Position numbers and translations under genes: made by a program. 64,000 bases of DNA from Phytopythium helicoides. Its lineage: Eukaryota; Oomycota; Peronosporomycetes; Pythiales; Pythiaceae. The notes under the pieces were generated by a model. That model saw nothing but the letters and a program-made list of their open reading frames with translations. It had not been told where the DNA came from and made no database searches. This document shows positions 1-11,500 of the stretch, piece after piece; position 1 is the first letter of the stretch, and every line of letters starts with the position of its first letter. Location of the stretch: assembly GCA_024867545.1 (NCBI GenBank), contig JANFNE010000043.1, forward strand, positions 248,001 through 312,000. The letters are read 5' to 3'.

Positions 1-562
1 TGTGGAGAGCCTTGTAGCGAGTCGAGATCAGGAAGCGCTGCTCCGCCGTGTAGCGCAGGAACAGTGTCGCCAGCGCCTCCTCGTCCACCGTCTCACCGGA
101 CACTAGCGTCGCCACCTCCTCGACGGCTGAGTCGATCTCTTGCGAGTAGCTCACCTCCGCGCCGCTGTAGTAGTCGAACTCGCTGCGCGAGTATACGAAG
201 CTTGGTGTCTGCGTGGCCGTGGCGGTGGCGCGTACGACTCTGCGCACGATGGTGCGTCCGTCGGCCGTGGTCTCGACCGTCTCCTCCTCCTCCTCCTCCT
301 CTCGGCTGTTGGTTTTTTCACTCTTGACAAACTGCACTGCAACATCTCCACGCACAACATCCACTCCGCGGGGCTCCCTCTCGGGCTCGGCGGCCCGCGC
401 GGCCTCGCTCACGCGCTCAAAGTCGGCCACCTCGGTCGTGGAGGTGGTCGTGGTGGTGTACGTCGTCACGCCGCCCTCCGTGACCGCCACCGTCGTCTTG
501 CTCTCCTGGCTCGTCTTCTTGTTCGCGGCCGCGCCGCCCTCGGTCGACTCGGCGCCGCCCAT
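1..562 (-). CDS. annexin-repeat protein, 5' part (runs off the left edge)
   Basis: The minus strand is open from an ATG at 562 to the window edge (187 codons). The product starts MGGAESTEGG, the same start as the giant gene at 36781; Gly2 and Ser6 fit the N-myristoylation pattern MGxxxS. A Thr-rich acidic segment follows, then one copy of the element DGRTIVRRVVR (plus-strand about 230-265), then the first annexin repeat (YYSGAEVSYSQEIDSAVEEV, then ETVDEEALATLFLRYTAEQRFLI). Annexins are Ca2+-dependent phospholipid-binding proteins that work at the cytosolic face of membranes. Unlike the giant gene, this one goes straight from the Thr-rich leader to the annexin core with no ABC-like module between. 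The start is chosen because MGGAEST is shared by both genes. The annexin assignment is firm; length and total repeat number are unknown. Confidence 0.8.
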   Translation of the reverse strand, partial: MGGAESTEGGAAANKKTSQESKTTVAVTEGGVTTYTTTTTSTTEVADFERVSEAARAAEPEREPRGVDVVRGDVAVQFVKSEKTNSREEEEEEETVETTADGRTIVRRVVRATATATQTPSFVYSRSEFDYYSGAEVSYSQEIDSAVEEVATLVSGETVDEEALATLFLRYTAEQRFLISTRYKALH

Positions 563-2427
563 CGTCCTCCGCTGCTGCTCGCGTCTCCTGCTGCTCGCTC
601 CTCGCGTCTCCTGCTGCCGCTGGCGCTCCGACTCGCGCCGCGTGCTCCTGCTCGCGCTCCGCTCCGCTCTGCTCCGCTCGCTTCACGCGAAAAGCTGGTC
701 TGAGCGCCGCCGCCCGGCCCGGGCCGCGCGAGATCCAAATCATCGCCGCGACGCCGCGCCCGGCGCTGCGCGTTCTCGATTAGACGAGCCAGACCGCTCT
801 CTGCGCTGATTGGCTCGATCTTGGACAGGTACCGAAATTTAGGTACACGACCGCGTCACGCTCCGGCCTCTGCTGGAGTGACGCGACGGCCCGGATTCGA
901 CAAAAATCACCGCGGGCCAATCGCTGTGCGCGGATCGGAAAGCACCCCACGTGGCGAAGCCAGCTTGCAGCTGTGCCGCGAGCTTCAAGGGGGTGGCAGC
1001 GCGGCAGCCAGCAAGCACGCCCGACGAGGCGGTAGGTACTGTACAGCGCTTGCTCGCTCGCTCGCTCGCTCGTTCGCTCGAGGACTGCCGCCGCTGCTAC
1101 TCGACGACCGATACGGTCGCACTGACACCAACGCGTCGAGAAGGCTGCCCGCCTTCTGCTCGACGCCTGCGCCGGCTGTGAGAAGATGATTTCCGTGTGG
1201 TCCGCCGCGACAGAGGGGGTGGGGATGGGGGGCAGCCGACTCTCGGCTCGGCAATGCAATCAAGCGCATGACACCCAGTCAAGGAGATGATAGCCGCACC
1301 GACCCTGTCTAGGCGACAAATAATAGCGCCCTAGCGATTTCCGACCGGCGAAAAAGACTTCTTCGGTCTAAATTTATGTTGTAGCGAGTCCTGGCGGTTG
1401 CAATGCATGCAAAGAACGAGGTTGTCGGCGACGTGAAGTGGGGGAAATCCAGCGTCTTGATGCGAAATGTTGAGTGATATCGGCTCGATGACGCGGTATA
1501 CTCGTGGAATGTGGCGCCTGCACGTCGCTAGGGAGTACGTTGATTGACGGGGAACAACCGGTTAGCCTCCTAGGTGATATGTTTTTCCCTGGTGGCCGTG
1601 GGGATAGTGCCGGCAAGTGCGATGGTAACAAGTAGCGATGGCAGCACGGCCAGGAAACTAAGCCAATGCGGCACGACCTCTGTGCGTGTGTCTGTTAGCG
1701 CATTCTCTTGCGGTGCCGAGGAATAGTTTACAAAGTTGACCAACTGAAAAGCTTTTAGAAGAGTGGATTGAAGTGTGCTTGCAACAACTCATCTCAATCC
1801 TCGCGATGCACTTAAATTTAGCATAAGTGCCATTGCTCGGGGGCTGAGAGAGGGAGCTCGCGCGGCGCTCTTTGGCGCTGTCTTCGATTCCAATTCTCCT
1901 AAAGGCTAGGCGTGATCATTAAGGGAAAATGCCTAGGGAAACAAATGGGTTGTGAGTCGTGCTTCCAATCTGCGGCATTCACTGCCCAGCCTTCCTTCTT
2001 GGAAATGACATTTCCAATAATCCAACCAGACATTCCCTATCAGGTCTTCTGACAAAGCCATGTGTATCGCCATTATGAGAATCGCTACCACCGACAAGAT
2101 ATTACACAAGCTGCATAATCCTATCTAAAGAGTGCATAACTACACTTCATGGCTCAAACTAGAGCCCAAAGCTAGAGTCCTAAACTTCAGTTGTCTTGAC
2201 AGCTTGCACATCGAGTTCCGAAGCATGAAAACGCATGTATCAGCGTCGGCGAGAGGAGATTGTAAGTCACTTGACGTTCACCATAATGAAAAAACGATGT
2301 AGAGCCAATTTTGGTCGAAGTCATTAGCGTGCTACTTCTCCGATTCATGTCGTGAACACGTTTGGGCGCTTTCCAGCGACCACACCCTTAGCTCAAAGCG
2401 CGTGTAAACGAAAGTCCTGGGCGGCGC
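563..2427. other. gene-poor spacer and presumed promoter of the 1-562 gene
   Basis: I see no supportable gene here. The first 250 bp are very C/T- and G/C-rich, like the 5' flank of the giant gene. A CCAAT-type box lies near 800-811, read on the minus strand as GAGCCAATCAG. The rest has only short open frames without recognisable motifs. Confidence 0.4.
1052..1080. repeat. (GCTC)n microsatellite
   Basis: About seven tandem copies of GCTC, with one GTTC variant, in the upstream flank of the annexin gene. Confidence 0.85.
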
Positions 2428-2683
2428 CTAGACATACAGCCTCATGAATCGGCCCTCGTCCGCGCCGAGCCTGTTCTCCCCGACCTTGTACAGCTCCTCG
2501 GCCACAGCCTCGGCCTTGGAGGCATTGTGTAAACCCTGGATGTATTTTACCGCCAAGGCATGGAAGGACGAACACAAACACCGCCTTCTTGGGTTTGCTG
2601 CTGAGCTTGACTCGTGATACCGGCTGTAGTAGCCCTTCTCAAAGACGTTCATCTCGGTGTTGGCGTGGCCGACAATGATCTAG
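2428..2683 (-). pseudogene. annexin gene relic
   Basis: The minus-strand translation IIVGHANTEMNVFEKGYYSR resembles the end of an annexin repeat (compare IMGRSNIEIALLKKVYMELY in the giant gene). Further on, AEELYKVGENRLGADEGRF resembles the Ca2+-loop segment ADALYKAGEGRMGTDETTF of its neighbours. The sequence between them is unrelated or scrambled, there are stops on both sides and no complete core remains. I infer a decayed member of the local annexin cluster. Confidence 0.6.
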
Positions 2684-3002
2684 TAAGAATGAACAGCTCC
2701 TTACAAGTTTCTTCAAGGAAGATATGGATTTACCGGCGATGATGAAAACCATGAATCGTGAGATCGCGTCCTTGTTACCCCCAAAGCAGAATAGAGCTTC
2801 GTCCATCAACTTGATTGTCTTGAGTCATTGGATCCAATATGTGATAGAGACCACGAACACCATGCCACTGACGTCAGCAGCAAAAGCGACCTTCTCTTTA
2901 CCGCCTGACAAGGCGGGCTTTCAATTTCACCACGTCCAATTCAAATCTCTACCGAATAGGTGAATCCATTCCTCGCGCGATTCTGTGTAACTAACTGGAC
3001 GT
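2684..3002. other. spacer, nothing recognised
   Basis: A 79-codon plus-strand frame (2724-2963) is present but has no recognisable motif or coding support. Confidence 0.3.
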
Positions 3003-3518
3003 TCAACGTATGTAATCTGCCAAGGTGTGACCACGGCTTAGTTGGCGTTGGGCTTCAGCAAATCTGCTTTGCGATGTTGGTTGTGACGATCTTGTGATGA
3101 TTCCAATTGCTTTTGGGTCCACGGTGAGGTTGGCATAGTAATCTGCTGCAGTGTTATGTGTACGCCTGGTATGTTTCCTGTCAATCAATGCGCAATTTTG
3201 GAATAGTCCTGATTGCATCGAGGAGCCCTGCAAGTTGCGGCGCCTTCATCTTGTATTTTTCCCGGAACGCTTGTATGAGGAGGTTACTATCTCCGGTGAC
3301 CGTCAGTTCTATAGTCTTGTTTGGCCAAGGTAAATACGATTTTCAAGTGGAGCGCTGTTGCTTGTTTGATGAGTGCGTTTCTTGTACTGGTTTATGGTTT
3401 TCATCCTGTCCCATTGTGCTGATGCACCAACCGCTGCCTCCGGCCCTGGACTTCCTCTTGTTCCGCCAACGAAATGTAGGCGAAGCTTTGGGGTTCTCAC
3501 TTGCGGGCACTCATTCAA
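3003..3518 (-). pseudogene. retroelement RNase H relic
   Basis: Pieces of a ribonuclease H domain can be read on the minus strand across at least two frame changes. First comes FVGGTRGSPGPEAAVGAS (the DGxxRGNPGPAGxG strand, about 3410-3470). Then TVTGDSNLLIQAFREKYKMK (the active-site DSxLV element, about 3240-3305). Last is HTRRTHNTAADYYANLTVD (the HxxxxxNxxAD element, about 3115-3175). RNase H cleaves the RNA of RNA:DNA hybrids during retrotransposition. Stops and frameshifts show that it is dead. Only this domain is recognisable; I saw no reverse transcriptase, integrase or terminal repeats beside it. Confidence 0.6.
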
Positions 3519-4358
3519 TTCTTTTTTTTTATGATAGGAAGCAGCTGAAGCATTCCTATTCCGTCCAGCACTTCATACGGAAGTGGGTGACCCGTAGACT
3601 CTGTCCACACCCATTCGTTTAGCAAGCTTCGCCCGAAACCAAGGCGGTGATCAGGGAGGCGGCAATGTCTTCCTGTCGTCAACCTGCAGATAGGCAATCG
3701 CGCGAATGCGTTTTTATTTGTCGTATGTACCATATATATGGTACGACTAAGCATTTAGCTGTAGTGCAATTATCACTTTCGTCAACTTCAAGTTTTGCCT
3801 TGATTGGCTGTGACGTGTGCTGAAAATGATTTGGCGGCGCGATGCTTTCGCGTTGCGTGGCCGTTGTCCGTGCCACGAGGCTCCCGCCCGTCTTCACCAC
3901 CACCACAGGAGTGTGCAGCGCAAGTGCATTTCCGACGGCTCCTCCGTCCGCATGACGGCGGCTTGACGTTGCGGCGAGGAAGACTCAACTCGGCGCACAG
4001 CTTCAAGGCGTTGATTTGTCGAGGATGCTTCAGTGAACACCGAAACGGCCATGCATGTTGTGGGAACTTTGGATCCCTATCGGCGATTGGACCCTCATCT
4101 CTCATTTTTTAGATAGGACATTTACTATCTGAATTGACCCCTTACAGTGAATAATGATTTAGAGGGTGCGGATAGCGCTGCACTTCAAATCGAGCCTCCA
4201 TATTCGTCGTATTTCTCCGGCGCGAGATCTCTCAGCGTCCAACACTGATTTCGTTTGCTTGGAATCCCGCATTCGGCGATGCTACGTATGACATCGACAC
4301 ACTTAGTTTAGGACTCCATTTCTTAGACAATGCTCTGGGATGGCATGGCTCAGCAAAA
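3519..4358. other. spacer, nothing recognised
   Basis: Only short unrelated open frames are present. The first 150 bp may be a further degraded part of the retroelement relic. Confidence 0.3.
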
Positions 4359-5200
4359 TCAATCGCAATAGAGCCTCATCCGACCGAATGAGGGCATATA
4401 GACGGTAGATACCAGACACCCCATCGAGCTGTAGCTACTTCCAATTGCCACAAACACGTCGCCTCCGGCGCTGCACGAAAAGCCTGCACTCGCGGCAACT
4501 CTGGTACAACTTGTCGTTGTGATGCTGCTCAGGATGCACAAACAACCGAATTCTCCACTGCTGCTACAGTCGGCGCATCTGGTCACCGTTCCTACCACTT
4601 TCGCAACACGTCGCCACAGATGACGACTTACAACTACTCATTCTGCTAGCTCCAATTGCCGCCATCGTGCTTCCTCTAAGCTATCTCCCGACATTGATGT
4701 GACACTGACCTCATAGCACCCAGCAATAGCAAGTGGCACGTCACTGGTCACTGAGCTCGTCGACGCCGTGCTCGCAGAGCTCGCGCCGCCAGGGGAAGTC
4801 ACGTTTCCTCCGGACAGGCCGCCAGAATCACCAGACACGCTCACCACCCCCAGAAGCATTCGTGGACGAGATCGCGCGACTCCGCTCTCCACGGCACCCG
4901 TTGCAGCACTTGAACCCACGCTCACGACGTCGCTTTCTTAGACTTGCTCGCACTGCTCAAGATATTCACGTTTCCGCTCATGGAAGATCCACCCATGACC
5001 TCGATATTTGCCGACAACTGACGACTTTGACGATCCGCTTCCAGTCCTCACGGACCTGCTCGACACGCCACAGGCGCCGCTGGTCACAGTCACTTTTCAA
5101 TTGGTTTTCTGCTCGTCGACAATTCACCTCCAGTCGCTGACGACCCACAATTCACCGCCACATCGCGGACTACGCCCTGCTCGTTGCAGGCACTGAGAAT
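4359..5200 (-). pseudogene. possible relic of a Gly/Ser-rich repeat protein
   Basis: Minus-strand frames, interrupted by stops, show recurring pieces such as GSSATGGELSTS, SGDSGGLSGGNVTSPGGAS and SAGGDVFVAIGSSYSSMG. This loose GG-(D/N)-V / GSS pattern recalls oomycete secreted Gly/Ser-rich repeat proteins. No intact frame, signal peptide or start can be assigned. It could also be chance low complexity. Confidence 0.22.
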
Positions 5201-6425
5201 CATTGCCAGCTGCACCAAAATTGAGTTGCCGAACAATTCTCCATGCAATAGCGCGTCGCTACCGACGCTCTAAATAATGCGAATTCCGCTTTAGCCCCTT
5301 GGTTCCCAACGTCGTATCTTACGACATAAGTCCATGGACTGCGATCGATCGCTTTGTTTCTCATTTGCACGGAGAGCCTGGAACCCAGCAAGGAGCTGAA
5401 CGTCATGTAGATTGTCTTGGTGGCGCGAAGACGCTGCTGGAGTCCTCAGTCACGTAGAAGTCTTGCCGAGAGCTCATTGGTTGTATCGGGGATGCCAACG
5501 CACGGGTTCGCAAGCCTGCATCTTCGCTCTGGCGCTTGCGACCGTTCTTCCATGCAACAAAGTGTCGAGTCCTGGCTGCTCGCATGTACGATAGAGGCAG
5601 GAGGATGGAGTTCATCTGACTTTGAATTCATTTCGCGAGTGAAAATGGAGGGATGTCACGAAAGTTTGAGGACTTCAACTTGCACTCTCGGCAAGGGCTA
5701 GCCATTCAAGTCCAAGCGTTCCTCAGATGAAGTCCAAGCGGCCTCACTTTCCCGACTAGTTCGACCCTGGGCCTCCCAAGCTGCCGGATCTTTCCAACGA
5801 CGACGACCATGAAGACTAGGAGCGACACTGCACGTCACGCCTCGACCTTCCAGCTCGCAGCTGCGGCGACGACCGACCTGAGAAGCTCGCCAATCCTCTT
5901 TTCCGCGGCCAGACGACTCGACATTCCTTGCGCTGTTTCACCAGTTGGAGCAAGGCAGAGTCTTCGACAGCGCCGTGTTGATTCAGTTGGAGTCCCCCAC
6001 CAGAGCGCAGACTCACGGAGGATGGCGAATGCTAACAGGCAACGGGCGTTTAGCCACGGCACTAGCAAGAAGAAAGCGGCGGAGACTACAGAGACGACGA
6101 TGACGAAGGACTGGACGGAGACGATGGAGACGACGGAGATGAGGACGATGAGGGAGACGGCGGAGCCGCTGAAGCCTTAACCAAGCTAGGCGTGGGAGGA
6201 AACAAACGGGTAGCCTTCACACGCAACATAGTTTTTCCTAGCGAGCTAGTATGAGCACCGCGTAGGGAAATTAACGGTTAGTGTAGATACTGCGGTATAA
6301 ATGCATGGGTGTTTTCATTTCCGTCCGTGTAGCACGAAACATCTCTCTCGCTACTCACCTCCTATCACACAAAGCATGCATCTTCAGTCTGCGCTGCCGC
6401 GAAGCAGTTGTTGGTCGCATTCCAC
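5201..6425. other. spacer downstream of the giant gene
   Basis: No gene can be supported. An acidic Asp/Gly run is open on the plus strand around 6080-6250 but follows an in-frame stop. Near 6290-6310 there is an AT-rich TATAAAT. The region should include the 3' UTR of the minus-strand gene ending at 6426. Confidence 0.3.
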
Positions 6426-8575
6426 TTAGGGCGATCCCGCCGACTTGGTCACCACTCGGCGAGTCGTGACCGTTGTTGTTCCGTCCGCAGAGGTCGTCGT
6501 TGACGTTGATGTGGCCTCGGATGCCTCCAGGCCGCCTGCGCCCGCGCCAACGGCCGATTTGAATGTGATCGTACGCACTGGGCCGGCTACGTGCGACGTC
6601 GTCGACGAGCTTACCGTCTTCGCCGGAGACGGAGACGCCACCGTCGTGCGAGTCAGCGTGGCCTTGCCACGGCGGACCGCAGGTGACTGGCGATGTCCGG
6701 GAGACTGGCGGATCCGCGACGCAGATCGAGGCTGCATCGGGCTGCTCGCCGGCGTGTTGGACGCTGACGCAGCCGAGGGATGCGAGCCCGCCAGGAAGAC
6801 GAGATCGTCAGCAAACGGCACCAAGCCACTGAACTTGCTCGAACGGCGAAGCTGGCGCTGGTTGTTGAAGCCCTCGATCATCGTGATTCGGTGCTCCTGT
6901 TGCTGGGACTCTGTCAGGTTGAGAAGGTACTCCGACCACTCCACACCAGCAGGGCATCGCAAACCAAGCTCCGAGAAGTACGCAGTAAGCGCCTGGCCAG
7001 AGCCATGGAAGACTACCTCGCCATTCTCGAGCAGCAGAATGTCTTCGTAGTAGCCACAAACCTTGGGCGACACCTGAATCATCGACACCACCAGGTTGGT
7101 GCCCGCAGATGCATCCTTGGGGTTAGAAACCTCGTCGATAACGAGCGTTCGCCTGTGCGTTCCAAAGCCGAGGCCCAGTTCCTGCACAGCCACGTTCGGG
7201 TAGTGGAATGATAGCGAGCGCGCAACAGTCCACGCTGCACGTTTCTCCTCCAACGTGCCCGAGTTGAAAAAGCCGTCTTCAAAGCTCACAAAGTTCTTGT
7301 CACAGAAGTCACGCGCGAAGGTGAGGAGTTCTTTCTTTGACATCGATGGGAAGCTCTTGCCACGTCGTTGGACGTACGACACGAACTGTGGCAGCCAGGT
7401 CTTCACAAGGCGGCGGCGCTTGATTCCCCACCATGCCGAGCCCTCCGAGGTGCGATCAGCGCTGCTGATCGTCGAGGTAGAGACAACAGTCGAGGACGAA
7501 TTTGTCCACACACGTGAATGGCGAATGCTCTCATCAAACACCGTCAGAAGTAACACGAGGAAAGACCCGCTGGCAACACTCTCAATGCGTTCACGGAGCT
7601 CCACACCGTACTTCTTCTTGTACGACACGCAAATACGGATCAGTAAGTGCTGGTAGCGCACAAGCAAGACGATCAGACTATATGCGTCCTTCTTGGCACT
7701 CTGCAGAGAGCTCTCGAACACATCCGCAAGCAGATCGTAGCGCTCCAGGACCCAGCGAACGTAAAAGAGAAGGGCAAAAGCAGCATCTCCAGAGAACTCC
7801 GCCTCAATAGCCTTCACCAGCGTCGACTTGTACTTGGCCTCATACGCGGCGTTGATCTGCACCACATGCTCCGCCGGACTGCTCAGCAGCACATTCACAA
7901 ACGTGTCTTCGTCTGTTCCCCACTTGCCCTCGCCGGCCTTGTACACGATCTCTGCGTCTGCCTCCGCCTTCGCCACAGTGTACACCGACGCATCGAACTC
8001 CGCCACCTCGCCACGGAGCGCAGCAAGGATCACCACACGCAGGTCGCCGCTCAGCGCGCGGCCCAGCACCTCGACCAGATCCTCGCCGTACAGCTCCGAG
8101 TACGCCTTCTTCAGCAGACTGATCTCCGCGTTCGAGCGTCCGAGGATCACCGAGTACCACTGCGACACGGCTGCCTTGCCCGTCGTCACGCTGCGCACAA
8201 GCTCCGCTTCAACATCAATTACTGATCGAGTCAGCATTTGGAATAGAGTCGCATAGCTTGTGCTGGTTGCCGTCGTCGAGCTGGGTTTTTTGATTGATAG
8301 CAGAGTAACAGAGAGAGTTCGCTTGTGCAAAATCTTGTAGCGTACCAGAATCAGGAAGCGCTTCTCAACTGAATAGCGTAAAAGCAGAGCCGAAACTGCA
8401 TCCTCGTCAACAGTTTCCCCAGATACCAGAGTACCGAGTTCATCTACAGCAGAATTGATCTCTTCGGAAAACGTCAACGACACACCGTCGTAGAAATCAC
8501 GAACAAGCTTGGTATACGACCGATCCGAAGTTGTGCTGGCACCGAGAAGAGCCCTCTTCGTCTCCGTTGTCGAGT
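6426..8575 (-). other. C-terminal head of the giant protein: annexin core, degenerate ABC module, tail
   Basis: This is the mirror counterpart of the N-terminal head. An annexin core comes first (about 8560-7500): FYDGVSLTFSEEINSAV, then VILGRSNAEISLLKKAYSEL, then KAGEGKWGTDEDTFVNVLL, then VLERYDLLADVFESSL. Next (about 7400-7300) is WLPQFVSYVQRRGKSF, matching the N-terminal copy. The ABC-like part (about 7180-6790) has RTLVIDEVSNPKDASAGTNL in the Walker B/D-loop position, then LLENGEVVFHGSGQALTAYF and SELGLRCPAGVEWSEYLLNL. Again no Walker A or signature motif is seen. The tail is Ser/Pro/Arg-rich and ends with TTVTTRRVVTKSAGSP. The module order is reversed relative to the N-terminal head. Confidence 0.75.
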
Positions 8576-11500
8576 CACTCTCGATCACGTACGTCGTGGC
8601 ACCGGCGGTAGCAGCGCCGCCAGTGACAGCAGCACCACCACGGACAACACGGCGGATGATGGTCTGACCATCCTCCGTCACCTCAGTCGTCTCCTCCACC
8701 GTCTCCTCCACCGACTCTTCCGACGTCGTCGTCGTTGTCTTCGTCGACGGGGTGCCGCGAACAACACGGCGGATGATAGTCTGGCCGTCTTCCGTCACCT
8801 CGGTCGTCTCCTCCACCGTCTCCTCCGTCGTCTCCGTCGTCGAGTCACTCTCGATCACGTACGTCGTGGCACCGGCGGTAGCAGCGCCGCCAGCGACAGC
8901 AGCACCACCACGGACAACACGGCGGATGATAGGTCTGCCATCCTCCGTCACCTCAGTCGTCTCCTCCACCGTCTCCTCCACCGACTCTTCCGACGTCGTC
9001 GTCGTTGTCTTCGTCGACGGAGTGCCGCGAACAACACGGCGGATGATAGTCTGGCCGTCTTCCGTCACCTCGGTCGTCTCCTCCACCGTCTCCTCCGTCG
9101 TCTCCGTCGTCGAGTCACTCTCGATCACGTACGTCGTGGCACCGGCGGTAGCAGCGCCGCCAGTGACAGCAGCACCACCACGGACAACACGGCGGATGAT
9201 AGTCTGGCCATCCTCCGTCACCTCAGTCGTCTCCTCCACCGTCTCCTCCACCGACTCTTCCGACGTCGTCGTCGTCGTCTTCGTCGACGGAGTGCCGCGA
9301 ACAACACGGCGGATGATGGTCTGGCCGTCTTCCGTCACCTCGGTCGTCTCCTCCACCGTCTCCTCCGTCGTCTCCGTCGTCGAGCCACTCTCAATCACGT
9401 ACGTCGTGGCACCGGCGGTAGCAGCGCCGCCAGCGACAGCAGCACCACCACGGACAACTCGGCGGATGATAGTCTGGCCATCCTCCGTCACCTCAGTCGT
9501 CTCCTCCACTGTCTCCTCCACCGACTCTTCCGACGTCGTCGTCGTCGTCTTCGTCGACGGAGTGCCGCGAACAACACGGCGGATGATGGTCTGGCCGTCT
9601 TCCGTCACCTCGGTCGTCTCCTCCACCGTCTCCTCCGTCGTCTCCGTCGTCGAGCCACTCTCAATCACGTACGTCGTGGCACCGGCGGTAGCAGCGCCGC
9701 CAGCGACAGCAGCACCACCACGGACAACTCGGCGGATGATAGTCTGGCCATCCTCCGTCACCTCAGTCGTCTCCTCCACTGTCTCCTCCACCGACTCTTC
9801 CGACGTCGTCGTCGTCGTCTTCGTCGACGGAGTGCCGCGAACAACACGGCGGATGATGGTCTGGCCGTCTTCCGTCACCTCGGTCGTCTCCTCCACCGTC
9901 TCCTCCGTCGTCTCCGTCGTCGAGCCACTCTCAATCACGTACGTCGTGGCACCGGCGGTAGCAGCGCCGCCAGCGACAGCAGCACCACCACGGACAACTC
10001 GGCGGATGATAGTCTGGCCATCCTCCGTCACCTCAGTCGTCTCCTCCACTGTCTCCTCCACCGACTCTTCCGACGTCGTCGTCGTCGTCTTCGTCGACGG
10101 AGTGCCGCGAACAACACGGCGGATGATGGTCTGGCCGTCTTCCGTCACCTCGGTCGTCTCCTCCACCGTCTCCTCCGTCGTCTCCGTCGTCGAGCCACTC
10201 TCAATCACGTACGTCGTGGCACCGGCGGTAGCAGCGCCGCCAGCGACAGCAGCACCACCACGGACAACTCGGCGGATGATAGTCTGGCCATCCTCCGTCA
10301 CCTCAGTCGTCTCCTCCACTGTCTCCTCCACCGACTCTTCCGACGTCGTCGTCGTCGTCTTCGTCGACGGAGTGCCGCGAACAACACGGCGGATGATGGT
10401 CTGGCCGTCTTCCGTCACCTCGGTCGTCTCCTCCACCGTCTCCTCCGTCGTCTCCGTCGTCGAGCCACTCTCGATCACGTACGTCGTGGCACCGGCGGTA
10501 GCAGCGCCGCCAGCGACAGCAGCACCACCACGGACAACTCGGCGGATGATGGTCTGGCCATCCTCCGTCACCTCAGTCGTCTCCTCCACCTGTCTCCTCC
10601 ACCGACTCTTCCGACGTCGTCGTCGTCGTCTTCGTCGACGGAGTGCCGCGAACAACACGGCGGATGATAGGTCTGGCCGTCTTCCGTCACCTCGGTCGTC
10701 TCCTCCACCGTCTCCTCCGTCGTCTCCGTCGTCGAGTCACTCTCGATCACGTACGTCGTGGCACCGGCGGTAGCAGCGCCGCCAGCGACAGCAGCACCAC
10801 CACGGACAACACGGCGGATGATAGGTCTGACCATCCTCCGTCACCTCAGTCGTCTCCTCCACCTGTCTCCTCCACCGACTCTTCCGACGTCGTCGTCGTT
10901 GTCTTCGTCGACGGGGTGCCGCGAACAACACGGCGGATGATAGTCTGGCCGTCTTCCGTCACCTCGGTCGTCTCCTCCACCGTCTCCTCCGTCGTCTCCG
11001 TCGTCGAGTCACTCTCGATCACGTACGTCGTGGCACCGGCGGTAGCAGCGCCGCCAGTGACAGCAGCACCACCACGGACAACACGGCGGATGATGGTCTG
11101 ACCATCCTCCGTCACCTCAGTCGTCTCCTCCACCGTCTCCTCCACCGACTCTTCCGACGTCGTCGTCGTTGTCTTCGTCGACGGGGTGCCGCGAACAACA
11201 CGGCGGATGATAGGTCTGGCCGTCTTCCGTCACCTCGGTCGTCTCCTCCACCGTCTCCTCCGTCGTCTCCGTCGTCGAGTCACTCTCGATCACGTACGTC
11301 GTGGCACCGGCGGTAGCAGCGCCGCCAGTGACAGCAGCACCACCACGGACAACTCGGCGGATGATAGTCTGGCCATCCTCCGTCACCTCAGTCGTCTCCT
11401 CCACTGTCTCCTCCACCGACTCTTCCGACGTCGTCGTCGTCGTCTTCGTCGACGGAGTGCCGCGAACAACACGGCGGATGATGGTCTGGCCGTCTTCCGT

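Noticed and set aside
5809..6180. 123-codon plus-strand ORF
   Set aside because: Thr/Arg/Glu-rich with no motif; the apparent repeats come from GAGACGAC-type low complexity, and another frame gives an acidic run instead.
6180..6400. Solo LTR near the 3' end of the giant gene
   Set aside because: A TATAAAT word and short direct repeats are present, but I found no matching second LTR, TG...CA ends or target-site duplication.
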